Assembly (NCBI GenBank): GCA_964502635.1
Contig: CAZCXI010000086.1
Location: 1-12,331, forward strand
DNA length: 12,331 nt
Source: C00003060 sp964502635
GTDB taxonomy: Bacteria > Desulfobacterota > Desulfobacteria > Desulfobacterales > C00003060
Reading direction: 5' to 3'
Shown: piece after piece, positions 6,133-12,331 of the stretch
Layout: each line of letters begins with the position of its first letter
How positions within the stretch are numbered: the stretch's first letter is position 1
Position numbers and translations under genes: made by a program
Notes under the pieces: model-generated
Databases searched by the model: none
Seen by the model: the letters and a program-made list of their open reading frames with translations, nothing else
What the model was told of the DNA's origin: nothing

Positions 6133-6539
6133 GGCTCAAGCTGGAGAACAAGAGCGCCCGCATCGAACTCATCCCCCTGATAGATATCATATTCTTGCTC
6201 CTTGTGTTCTTCATATATTCCATGCTCTCCATGGTGGTTTACCGGGGCATCCCTATCGTGTTGCCTGTGGCCCAAAGTCTTGAAACGGAAAAAGGGGAAA
6301 CCTTAGTTATCACCATTGATAAAAAGGGAGAGGTCTTTGTGGATCAAGAACTCGTTCCAGGCGACGAACTCCTGTCCCGCTTGAATAAGGAACGAGCAGC
6401 TTCTCCAGGAAAAACAGCCATTATTTCAGGACACATGAGAGCGCCTTACGGGACATTCGTGGATGTCCTTGATGACGTCAGGCTGGCAGGATTCCAAAAG
6501 GTCTCCATGGAGGCAGTGCCCAGGCAGCTGGAAAAATGA
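6129..6539 (+). CDS. exbD: ExbD / TolR family protein
   Basis: This is a 136-residue, single-pass inner-membrane partner of ExbB that carries the proton-binding aspartate. The N-terminus is cytoplasmic and followed by one membrane helix (16-37, PLIDIIFLLLVFFIYSML). Asp19 in PLIDIIF corresponds to the essential aspartate of the family. The periplasmic domain begins with GIPIVLPVAQS and ends in a short alpha/beta fold (GYVFVD-like and TFVDVLDDVRLAGFQKVSM segments). It is linked to exbB upstream and tonB downstream by ATGA overlaps, so the three proteins are probably made by coupled translation. The length and motif order are normal. Confidence 0.93.
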   Translation: MRLKLENKSARIELIPLIDIIFLLLVFFIYSMLSMVVYRGIPIVLPVAQSLETEKGETLVITIDKKGEVFVDQELVPGDELLSRLNKERAASPGKTAIISGHMRAPYGTFVDVLDDVRLAGFQKVSMEAVPRQLEK

Positions 6540-7342
6540 AAAGGGATGTCATCGTATCGGCAACCGTTGCCGTGGCTGTGCATATATCCGTCTTGAGCGC
6601 AGCACTGCCGGAGGCCATTTATACGCACGGCAACATCAGTAAGCCGATCGCCTTGTCTATCGTTTCTCCCCCAAAGGCCGCGGTTGGTCCTTCTCCCAAA
6701 GCCGAACCCGTTGCAACCGGGTTAAGGTCTCACCTCTTGCAAGAGAACAAACCCGCGGCCAAGCCGACCCCCATTGGTCCAAGAAAGCCAAGCCGGGACA
6801 AAGCCCTGGCGGCCAGGCGGGTCATCAAGAAGAGGGCGGCGAAAGCAAGCAGGACTAAAGCGGTCACAAGACCCGAGCCAGCGTTGGGCCTGGAAGACCG
6901 GATTGGACCCGTGTTGGAGCCTTCTCTTGGCCACGCCCCGGAGAGGCTGGATAGAAAAATCGAGGGCGCGTCTTCGTTCAAAACCGCGTCGATTTCTAAC
7001 CATACCAATCAAGACGAGAGAAAAAACATAGAAACAGCCCAGGCATACGGCTCCACAGAGGGTTCGATCACGTATGCCACCCCGAAATACAAAGAAAATG
7101 CTCGCCCCCGCTATCCCGATATGGCCAGGAGAAGGGGCTATGAGGGTCGGACGCTCCTGCGGGTTGAGGTCCTTGAAAGTGGCAAGGTGGGACGCATAAG
7201 AATTGCCGCCTCATCGGGGTTTGACGTGTTGGACCGGGCGGCGTTGACGTCGGTCAGGGACTGGACCTTTGTTCCCGGCACGGAAAACGGCAATAACATG
7301 AGACAATGGGTCATGGTGCCCATTAAATTTTCCTTGAGGTAG
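6536..7342 (+). CDS. tonB: Energy transducer TonB
   Basis: This 268-residue protein spans the periplasm and transmits motor energy to outer-membrane receptors. Residues 5-24 are a membrane anchor containing His16, which may correspond to the functional transmembrane histidine of TonB. Residues 42-115 are rich in Pro, Lys, Ala and Arg, giving the extended linker. The C-terminal domain (183-268) is clear: YPDMARRRGYEGRTLLRVEV, then SSGFDVLDRAALTSVRDWTF, then a final VMVPIKFSLR. The middle (115-180) is low in conserved features. It starts within the end of exbD (ATGA). No TonB-dependent receptor is in the window, so its client is unknown. It converges on the minus-strand gene that ends at 7401, with no hairpin in the 58-base gap. 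Confidence 0.93.
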   Translation: MKRDVIVSATVAVAVHISVLSAALPEAIYTHGNISKPIALSIVSPPKAAVGPSPKAEPVATGLRSHLLQENKPAAKPTPIGPRKPSRDKALAARRVIKKRAAKASRTKAVTRPEPALGLEDRIGPVLEPSLGHAPERLDRKIEGASSFKTASISNHTNQDERKNIETAQAYGSTEGSITYATPKYKENARPRYPDMARRRGYEGRTLLRVEVLESGKVGRIRIAASSGFDVLDRAALTSVRDWTFVPGTENGNNMRQWVMVPIKFSLR

Positions 7343-7400
7343 ATTGCCCCAAACCCCACATCCTCCCCTTCATCTGCTGTTCTTGTCTTTCGAAAGCCCA

Positions 7401-8045
7401 TCACGCGATCAGGGAAAGGGCAAAAATGGCCATATTGCCCAGGACGTGGATGGTGATGGGAACCATGAGGTTGCCTTCCACCTCGTAGGCCACGGCAAAG
7501 ACAATGCCTCCCACAAGCTGGGTGAGAGGAATCCTGGAGGTAATGGCATGGGCGAGGACAAAGAGGGCCGTGGTGCCTGCCAGGGCCAAGAGGACGCCCC
7601 ACCGTCTCAGAAACCCGTAGACGATGCCTCGGAAAAAGACCTCTTCTGCCATGGGCGCTACCAGGCCGCCGACTGCAAAAAACAAGACGATCCCCGGGGT
7701 GCTCGGCGGCATGTGGGTTTTAATCAGTTTGAAGGGGTCGATGTGTGTTGCATAAAGGACGGCAAAACCCAGGCCGGCGCAAATTCCGAAAATGCCCGAC
7801 CAGATCAAACCCCGCCTCGCCCCGGCAAGGATCTGGCCCCGAGTCAGCCCTATGGATGACATGCCTCGCCCCCAGGTCGAGACAATCACCAGAAAAAACA
7901 GTACCTGTACCACGCGTGCCACACCCAGAATGAACATGGGGGAAAGCCCTGCTTCAGAGACGACGACCCTGACGGCCGCCTCCGTGGTCACCAGGGCAGC
8001 AAGGGCCAGGAACACGATCTTTGTTTCTATCGTCTTTACCGCCAT
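7401..8045 (-). CDS. CPBP family intramembrane glutamic protease (Abi/CAAX-like)
   Basis: This 214-residue polytopic membrane protein carries the three catalytic motifs of the CPBP family: EEVFFR at 134-139 (the catalytic glutamates and arginine), FVLAH at 162-166, and HVLGN at 200-204. It has around six hydrophobic segments. Bacterial members are proposed to be site-2-like or prenyl-protein-type proteases, but their substrates are mostly unknown, so no specific role can be assigned. The ATG at 8045 lacks a strong ribosome-binding site. The gene lies 102 bases downstream of nadK on the same strand and could be co-transcribed with it. No bacteriocin or other usual partner gene is near. Confidence 0.9.
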   Translation of the reverse strand: MAVKTIETKIVFLALAALVTTEAAVRVVVSEAGLSPMFILGVARVVQVLFFLVIVSTWGRGMSSIGLTRGQILAGARRGLIWSGIFGICAGLGFAVLYATHIDPFKLIKTHMPPSTPGIVLFFAVGGLVAPMAEEVFFRGIVYGFLRRWGVLLALAGTTALFVLAHAITSRIPLTQLVGGIVFAVAYEVEGNLMVPITIHVLGNMAIFALSLIA

Positions 8046-8147
8046 TGTCGTTGCTTCATGGCTTTTCGAGCGTTACATGGTTTGCAGGGCTGATTCAGTG
8101 TCGTTCCTGATAGAACTTGTCAGGCGTCCATGAGCACGGCGCTGCGC

Positions 8148-9005
8148 CTACCGGCCACTCCACCTTAATTTCGCTTTTAGCACGTCGTAGTAGCTTTGGC
8201 CCGGGGTCCTGATCATCTGAATCGTGTGGGGGGCCTTATCAACAATGATGGTGTCGTGGTGGGTGACGTGAAGACCGACCTGGCCGTCAAAGGTCAGAAA
8301 GATATTCGAGTCCCCTTCTTCGATCTTGATCTTGATGGTGACTGTGTCCGGGACGATCAGGGGACGATTGATCAGGGTAAAGGGACAAATGGGGGTAAGA
8401 ATGATCGTTTTTAGAGACGGGTGGACGATGGGCCCCCCTGCTGACAGGGAATAGGCCGAGGAACCCGTGGGCGTGGCCACAACAAGACCGTCCGCCTTGA
8501 ACGTGGTTAGATAGTCCTCGTCAATATAAGTATGGATATGGGCAATCCGTGCAAGGGCCTCTTTGTTGATGACGACATCGTTAAGGACGGTTTGGCACGC
8601 GCGTTGCTCGCCGTCCCGAACCACTGTCGCTGACAGCAAGATCCTTTCCTGGGTTCGGAAGTCGCCTCTGATCACCTGCTCCATGACTGGAAAAAGCCGG
8701 TCCACGGGGGTCTCTGTAAGGAATCCAAAGGCGCCGAGGTTCACTCCCAGAACCGGGGTGCCGGTATCCTGGACCCATCGGATGGCGCTGAGGAAGGTCC
8801 CATCACCACCCAGGACCACAATGCAAGAAAGATCGTCAGGGGCCTTGGTGATGTTTTCTACCAGACAATGGCGCGAGGTAATGGGTGCGGGGATATTCTG
8901 CCGGGTCAGGACATCAATACCTTGCCCTTTGAGCCAGGTCTCGAGTTCGCCCGCCTTGTCTATGGCTTCTTGCTGAGCCTTGACGACAATGCCTATCCGC
9001 TTCAT
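8148..9005 (-). CDS. nadK: NAD kinase
   Basis: This enzyme phosphorylates NAD to NADP using ATP or polyphosphate and is the only source of NADP in most bacteria. It has 285 residues, usual for the family. Signature motifs are GGDGT at 66-70 (catalytic Asp68), the LND motif at 141-143, and the glycine-rich DGLVVATPTGSSAYSLSAGG at 172-191, with the substrate-binding C-terminal beta-sandwich following (FTLINRPLIVPD, FDGQVG). The ATG at 9005 has a weak AGGT five bases upstream. Two minus-strand promoter candidates precede it (9044-9072 and 9119-9146). A CPBP protease gene follows. Genes for NAD salvage lie about 1.7 kb away, beyond the transporter gene. Confidence 0.96.
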   Translation of the reverse strand: MKRIGIVVKAQQEAIDKAGELETWLKGQGIDVLTRQNIPAPITSRHCLVENITKAPDDLSCIVVLGGDGTFLSAIRWVQDTGTPVLGVNLGAFGFLTETPVDRLFPVMEQVIRGDFRTQERILLSATVVRDGEQRACQTVLNDVVINKEALARIAHIHTYIDEDYLTTFKADGLVVATPTGSSAYSLSAGGPIVHPSLKTIILTPICPFTLINRPLIVPDTVTIKIKIEEGDSNIFLTFDGQVGLHVTHHDTIIVDKAPHTIQMIRTPGQSYYDVLKAKLRWSGR

Positions 9006-9043
9006 GGGACCTAACCCGCCGTGAGGGTTTCCAATCTGTGTGC

Positions 9044-9072
9044 TCTATAACAAGGTTTGAAAGAGGCGTCAA
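9044..9072 (-). promoter_or_regulatory. Candidate proximal promoter for nadK
   Basis: On the minus strand, TTGACG (9072-9067) is followed after 17 bases by TATAGA (9049-9044), which would start a leader of about 30 bases before the nadK ATG at 9005. Confidence 0.4.
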
Positions 9073-9076
9073 ATCC

Positions 9077-9103
9077 AAGGGGGCCGTTGCCTGGGCCCCT
9101 TTT
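9077..9103. terminator. GC-rich hairpin in the nadK / transporter intergenic region
   Basis: AAGGGGGCC pairs with GGGCCCCTT across a 7-base loop with one mismatch or bulge. In the plus direction it is followed by TTTT, the pattern of an intrinsic terminator. No plus-strand gene ends here, so it may block upstream read-through. On the minus strand it lies in the leader of a transcript starting at the distal nadK promoter, where it could affect nadK expression. The role is unproven. Confidence 0.35.
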
Positions 9104-9106
9104 CCC

Positions 9107-9135
9107 TTGACCCGTAACTTTATATTATCTATATC
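9107..9135 (+). promoter_or_regulatory. Candidate promoter for the NSS transporter
   Basis: TTGACC (9107-9112) is followed after 17 bases by TATATC (9130-9135). The predicted start near 9142 leaves a leader of about 55 bases. It overlaps, face to face, the distal minus-strand promoter candidate for nadK. Confidence 0.4.
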
Positions 9136-9146
9136 TTTTTTGTCAA
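9119..9146 (-). promoter_or_regulatory. Candidate distal promoter for nadK
   Basis: On the minus strand, TTGACA (9146-9141, full consensus) is followed after 16 bases by TATAAA (9124-9119, 5 of 6). By sequence it is the strongest promoter in the window. Transcription would begin near 9112 and pass through the GC-rich hairpin at 9077-9103 before reaching nadK. The AT-rich composition makes chance matches more likely, so confidence is moderate. Confidence 0.45.
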
Positions 9147-9197
9147 AGCCTGTTCCATGGGCCTGTTGACCCTAACGACACAGGAGGCCTCAGGGGG

Positions 9198-10703
9198 ATG
9201 AAGAGAGAGCGGTGGAAGAGTCAGTTCGGCTTTCTCCTTGCAGCCGTTGGCTCTGCCATAGGGCTCGGCAACATATGGCGATTCAGTTACATGGCCTATG
9301 ACAATGGTGGCGGGGCCTTTCTGATCCCTTATTTGGCGGCCCTCTTAACCGCAGGCATCCCTCTGCTCATACTTGAGTTTGCAATAGGACATGAAAGGAT
9401 AGGGTCGGCCCCGTTGGCCTATGCAAAGATTAAGAAGAACTGGGAGTGGCTGGGATGGTGGGCCGTGACGTTCGTCATGTTCGGCATCGTCCTATACTAC
9501 ATGGTGATCATAGCATGGTGCCTCAACTTTTTTGTTCTTTCCTTCCATCTTGGCTGGGGGCATGACCCCAATACTTATTTCTTTAAGCATTTCCTTTCAG
9601 TGAGCAAGGCGCCGTCTGAGATTGGCCAGATCAGAACCCCCATATTCGCCGCGCTTGTCATCATCTGGTTCCTGAACTGGTTCATTGTTCATAGAGGGGT
9701 CCGAAAAGGAATAGAGCTTGCGAACAAGATATTCATGCCCCTGCTGTTTTTTCTTACCGCTGTCCTGGTGTTCTGGTCTCTGACCCTGGACGGGGCCATG
9801 GAAGGCGTGAGGGCATATCTGACCCCTGACTTTTCCAAACTCTCCAATCCAAAGGTCTGGATTGATGCCTATAGCCAGATCTTCTTCACCCTCAGCCTCG
9901 GCTTTGGCATCATGATCGCCTATGCCAGTTACCTTCCAGCAAAGGCGAACATCTCAAAAAATGCCATACTGACGGGTGCTATAAACAGTGGCTACTCCCT
10001 TTTTGCAGGCCTGGCCGTGTTTTCGGTGCTCGGCTTTATGGCCACCGCTCAGGGAAAGCCCCTGTCCGAGATGGTCTCTCAGAGCATAGGCCTCGCCTTT
10101 GTGGCCTATCCCAAGGCCGTAAGCCTTATTCCCAGTGGAAACCTTTTTGGCGCCATATTCTTCCTGTGTCTGGTGGTGGCCGGCTTGTCATCGTCTATAT
10201 CGATCATGGAGGCATTCACGTCTGCGATGGTAGATAAGTTCAGCCTGAGAAGAAAGCCTCTCATCACCGCGGTCTCCATCCTCGGATTCCTTGGCTCCAT
10301 CATTTTTACCACCCAGGCAGGGCTGCTCTGGTTAGACATCGTGGACCATTTTCTGACCCACTACGGACTGGTTGTGGTGGGTATTCTTGAATGTGTTCTC
10401 GTTGGCTGGTGCTTCAGGTTGAAGGGCTTGAGAAACCATATCAACCGGGTATCATCCATCAAACTGGGTGCCTGGTGGGATATCCTGATCAAGTACTTCA
10501 TACCCCTGGTGCTCGGGGTCATCCTCTTTGGAGACCTGTACAACGAGCTGAGCAAACCCTACGGAGGCTACTCCTGGGCGTCCCTGATTCTGATAGGCAG
10601 GGACTGGGTCTTGCTCACGTTGATCGCCGCCTTTGTGATTGCCTCAAGGCCGTGGAGGACGGAACATCACAAGACAGGCGGAAGAAGTCGAGGCGAATGT
10701 TGA
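9198..10703 (+). CDS. Sodium-dependent neurotransmitter/amino acid symporter (NSS/SNF family)
   Basis: This 501-residue inner-membrane protein has about 11-12 membrane helices in the LeuT fold and uses the sodium gradient to import an amino acid or related compound. The family N-terminus is unmistakable: W6 near the start, GSAIGLGNIWRF at 18-29 (the unwound first helix that binds sodium and substrate) and NGGGAFLIPY at 36-45. The sixth-helix region reads FFTLSLGFGIMIAYASY and the eighth AGLSSSISIMEAF, both matching the substrate and sodium sites. The ATG at 9198 is preceded by GGAGG (9183-9187). The length fits bacterial members. It converges with the nicotinate phosphoribosyltransferase gene with only 12 bases between the stop codons. 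Substrate is not predictable from sequence. Confidence 0.95.
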   Translation: MKRERWKSQFGFLLAAVGSAIGLGNIWRFSYMAYDNGGGAFLIPYLAALLTAGIPLLILEFAIGHERIGSAPLAYAKIKKNWEWLGWWAVTFVMFGIVLYYMVIIAWCLNFFVLSFHLGWGHDPNTYFFKHFLSVSKAPSEIGQIRTPIFAALVIIWFLNWFIVHRGVRKGIELANKIFMPLLFFLTAVLVFWSLTLDGAMEGVRAYLTPDFSKLSNPKVWIDAYSQIFFTLSLGFGIMIAYASYLPAKANISKNAILTGAINSGYSLFAGLAVFSVLGFMATAQGKPLSEMVSQSIGLAFVAYPKAVSLIPSGNLFGAIFFLCLVVAGLSSSISIMEAFTSAMVDKFSLRRKPLITAVSILGFLGSIIFTTQAGLLWLDIVDHFLTHYGLVVVGILECVLVGWCFRLKGLRNHINRVSSIKLGAWWDILIKYFIPLVLGVILFGDLYNELSKPYGGYSWASLILIGRDWVLLTLIAAFVIASRPWRTEHHKTGGRSRGEC

Positions 10704-10715
10704 TGGACTGAGCCT

Positions 10716-12053
10716 CTACCTTGACGCTGCCTCTTGAACCGCGCTGAGCCGAGGGCTTACCTTCACCGGAAAGGAAGGCGCCCCCTCGAGGGCCTTATAG
10801 GCGTCATCCAGGGCTTGAAAGCTTTCTACAAAATGCTGCCGGATTTCTTCTAAACTCGGACTGGGCCTGACCACCTTTCCATCCTCCAGCGCGGGCTCCA
10901 GTAAAGGCGTTGCCCCGGCTACGGCCTCATCGCTGGTGCCGATGACATCTTCCATGAACCGCCCTTGGCTGTCGGTTTTTCTAAAGACCTGCTTTTTGCC
11001 CGCCAGGTTGACCTTGCCCGTGCTGCGCTTCATAATGGGTCGATCGCCGTATTGGACAAGCTTGTAAACAATGTCAAAATAAGGCGCATCGGCCGACACA
11101 CCCATCTTGGTCCCTACGCCAAAGGCGTCAATCCTAGCCCCGTCTTTGATCATCCTTGCGATCTTGTACTCATCAAAATTGCTGCTGGCAAATATCTCTG
11201 TCTCATGAAGACCCGCTTGATCCAGGATATTTCGAACCTCTTGACTCAACCGTGTCATGTCCCCGCTGTCCAGGCGGACGCCCAGCAACTTGCCGCCTTC
11301 CTTGGCCATCTCTTGACCTATGACGGCGGCCTTTCGGGCCCCGGCAAGGGTGTCATAGGTGTCGATGAGCAGGACGGTCTTTTTGGGAAAAGAGCGGGCA
11401 AAGGCCCTGAATGCCTCAATCTCATCCCCGAAGGAACTGATATACGAGTGGGCCATGGTCCCCGCGATGGGAATGCCGTAAAGCTTTCCGGCCAGCACAT
11501 TGCTGGTGGCGACAAACCCGGCGATATAGCTGTTGCGGGCCACCTTCAGCCCGGCGTCGATCCCGTGAGTCCGACGGAGGGAAAAATCAACGAGCCTGCG
11601 GCCCGAAGCGGCATGGACGCATCGGGCCGCCTTGGTGGCAATCATGGATTGAAGATTGATCGTGTTGATCACCAAGGTCTCCAACACCTGGGCCTCGATA
11701 ATGGGAGCCGTGACCTCAAGGATCGGTTCATCCGTAAAAAAAATGGCTCCCTCGGTCAGGGCGCGGATGCTCCCTGTAAAACGCATGTTCTTAAGATATT
11801 GGAGGAAGTCGTCTGAAAACGTGTCCGTGCTATCCAGATAAGCCAGATCCGCTTCTGAAAAACGAAAATTGGCTATGAAGTCCAGGGCATCCTCAAGGCC
11901 TGCTGCGACAAAATAAGCCCGGTTGGGCGGGTATTTGCGAACAAAGAGCGAGAAGGTAGCGGGGTCGGCCATCCTGTTTTCAAAGTAACTGGCCGCCATG
12001 GTCAATTCGTAGAGATCGGTCAGTAGTTCGAGCCGTTCGGGAAGACCTGTCAT
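10716..12053 (-). CDS. pncB: Nicotinate phosphoribosyltransferase
   Basis: This cytosolic enzyme joins nicotinate and PRPP, with ATP hydrolysis, to give nicotinate mononucleotide in the Preiss-Handler NAD salvage route. It has 445 residues. Family features are LLTDLYELTMAASYF at 10-24, DFSLRRTHG at 156-164, GTMAHSYISSF at 198-208 with the phosphorylated histidine (H202), LLIDTYDT at 228-235, GVRLDSGD at 258-265 and FGVGTKMG at 311-318. Its ATG overlaps the stop codon of the upstream nicotinamidase-like gene by four bases, so the two steps of salvage are probably co-translated. A C-terminal stretch (about 400-445) is less conserved. The symbol pncB is used for function; the sequence resembles the longer bacterial NAPRT type. 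Confidence 0.95.
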   Translation of the reverse strand: MTGLPERLELLTDLYELTMAASYFENRMADPATFSLFVRKYPPNRAYFVAAGLEDALDFIANFRFSEADLAYLDSTDTFSDDFLQYLKNMRFTGSIRALTEGAIFFTDEPILEVTAPIIEAQVLETLVINTINLQSMIATKAARCVHAASGRRLVDFSLRRTHGIDAGLKVARNSYIAGFVATSNVLAGKLYGIPIAGTMAHSYISSFGDEIEAFRAFARSFPKKTVLLIDTYDTLAGARKAAVIGQEMAKEGGKLLGVRLDSGDMTRLSQEVRNILDQAGLHETEIFASSNFDEYKIARMIKDGARIDAFGVGTKMGVSADAPYFDIVYKLVQYGDRPIMKRSTGKVNLAGKKQVFRKTDSQGRFMEDVIGTSDEAVAGATPLLEPALEDGKVVRPSPSLEEIRQHFVESFQALDDAYKALEGAPSFPVKVSPRLSAVQEAASR

Positions 12054-12331
12054 ACGATCCGGGCTCCGTATATCTTATCCATGCGCTTGAGAGCAAATTC
12101 ATGAAACTCAGCGTCAAAATCAGCCACCCCCGCCCTCGGCACCGTGATGTCATAGTCTCGATTGGCCAGGCCACCGACCGTGTCCATGACGCAGATATTG
12201 GTGCAAACACCCACCACTTCGACATCTCGAATCTGTTTTTTGGTCAACCAGTCCCCCAATTCGGTTTCAAAAAAACCGCTGTAGCGTCTTTTCTGGATCA
12301 CCACGTCTCCTTGCCGGGGGGCAAGCTCCGG
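12050..12331 (-). CDS. pncA: Isochorismatase-family protein, likely nicotinamidase (partial, 5' end outside window)
   Basis: The frame is open from the right edge and encodes 93 residues of the C-terminal half of a cysteine hydrolase. The catalytic lysine is in VIQKRRYSGFF (fragment residue 14) and the nucleophilic cysteine in GVCTNICVMDT (residue 47), spaced as in isochorismatase and nicotinamidase enzymes. The tail follows the family to the stop at 12050. Nicotinamidase converts nicotinamide to nicotinate, the substrate of the next gene, and the ATGA overlap with that gene makes this the favoured function. The catalytic aspartate and metal-binding residues lie in the missing N-terminal half, so a different amidase of the family cannot be excluded. 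A GTG at 12304 is an internal codon rather than the true start. Confidence 0.85.
   Translation of the reverse strand, partial: PELAPRQGDVVIQKRRYSGFFETELGDWLTKKQIRDVEVVGVCTNICVMDTVGGLANRDYDITVPRAGVADFDAEFHEFALKRMDKIYGARIV

Noticed and set aside
7344..7859. Plus-strand open frame just after tonB (171 codons)
   Set aside because: It is antisense to the CPBP protease gene; the composition (Gly, Asp, Lys, Gln) is a reversed membrane-protein shadow.
8138..8148. GGCG-ctg-CGCC inverted repeat at the nadK stop codon as a terminator
   Set aside because: The stem is only 4 bp, it overlaps the stop codon, and no T-tract follows on either strand.
10965..11816. Long plus-strand open frame (283 codons)
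   Set aside because: It lies wholly antisense to pncB, whose protein is conserved throughout, and its own translation shows no recognisable domain.
1..12331. tRNA, rRNA or CRISPR array
   Set aside because: No cloverleaf-like, ribosomal or regularly spaced direct-repeat sequence was seen on either strand.

Overview
The window looks like a stretch of ordinary bacterial chromosome from a Gram-negative anaerobe, most likely a member of the Desulfobacterota (the old Deltaproteobacteria). This is inferred from the TonB/ExbB/ExbD system (so an outer membrane is present), from the cysteine-rich two-CW regulator type at the left edge, and from the REP-like GTAGCTTGCT hairpins. None of these fixes a species. 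Genes are densely packed, with short overlaps inside operons, and there are no rRNA, tRNA or CRISPR features.

Left part (1-2169). A helix-turn-helix regulator with a cysteine-rich two-CW tail runs off the left edge on the minus strand, with a perfect 9-bp palindrome just upstream. A 260-base stretch with no convincing gene follows. Then come pyrE (orotate phosphoribosyltransferase) and a HU-type histone-like protein, both on the minus strand. An intergenic region of about 320 bases holds the HU promoter and two REP-like hairpins.

Middle part (2170-7342). Two divergent operons form an iron-chelate (or similar metal-chelate) uptake module. On the minus strand are an ABC ATPase, a periplasmic binding protein and a FecCD-type permease. 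On the plus strand are exbB, exbD and tonB, joined by ATGA overlaps. The roughly 490 bases between them contain a 165-bp element with imperfect terminal inverted repeats (MITE-like or REP-like), a further hairpin and a candidate exbB promoter. No outer-membrane receptor lies in the window, and I could not see a Fur box or cobalamin riboswitch, so the ligand is unresolved.

Right part (7401-12331). A CPBP-family membrane protease and NAD kinase (nadK) lie on the minus strand. A sodium:neurotransmitter-symporter-type amino acid transporter is divergent from nadK. A nicotinamidase/isochorismatase-family gene and nicotinate phosphoribosyltransferase, overlapping by 4 bases, lie on the minus strand. 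The right third therefore carries three steps of NAD(P) metabolism: nicotinamide to nicotinate, nicotinate to its mononucleotide, and NAD to NADP. The nadK/transporter intergenic region has promoter-like elements on both strands that overlap.

I did not find a clear novel multi-gene system. The best leads are the two-CW regulator with its adjacent palindrome, the MITE-like element between the two uptake operons, and the overlapping promoters in front of nadK.
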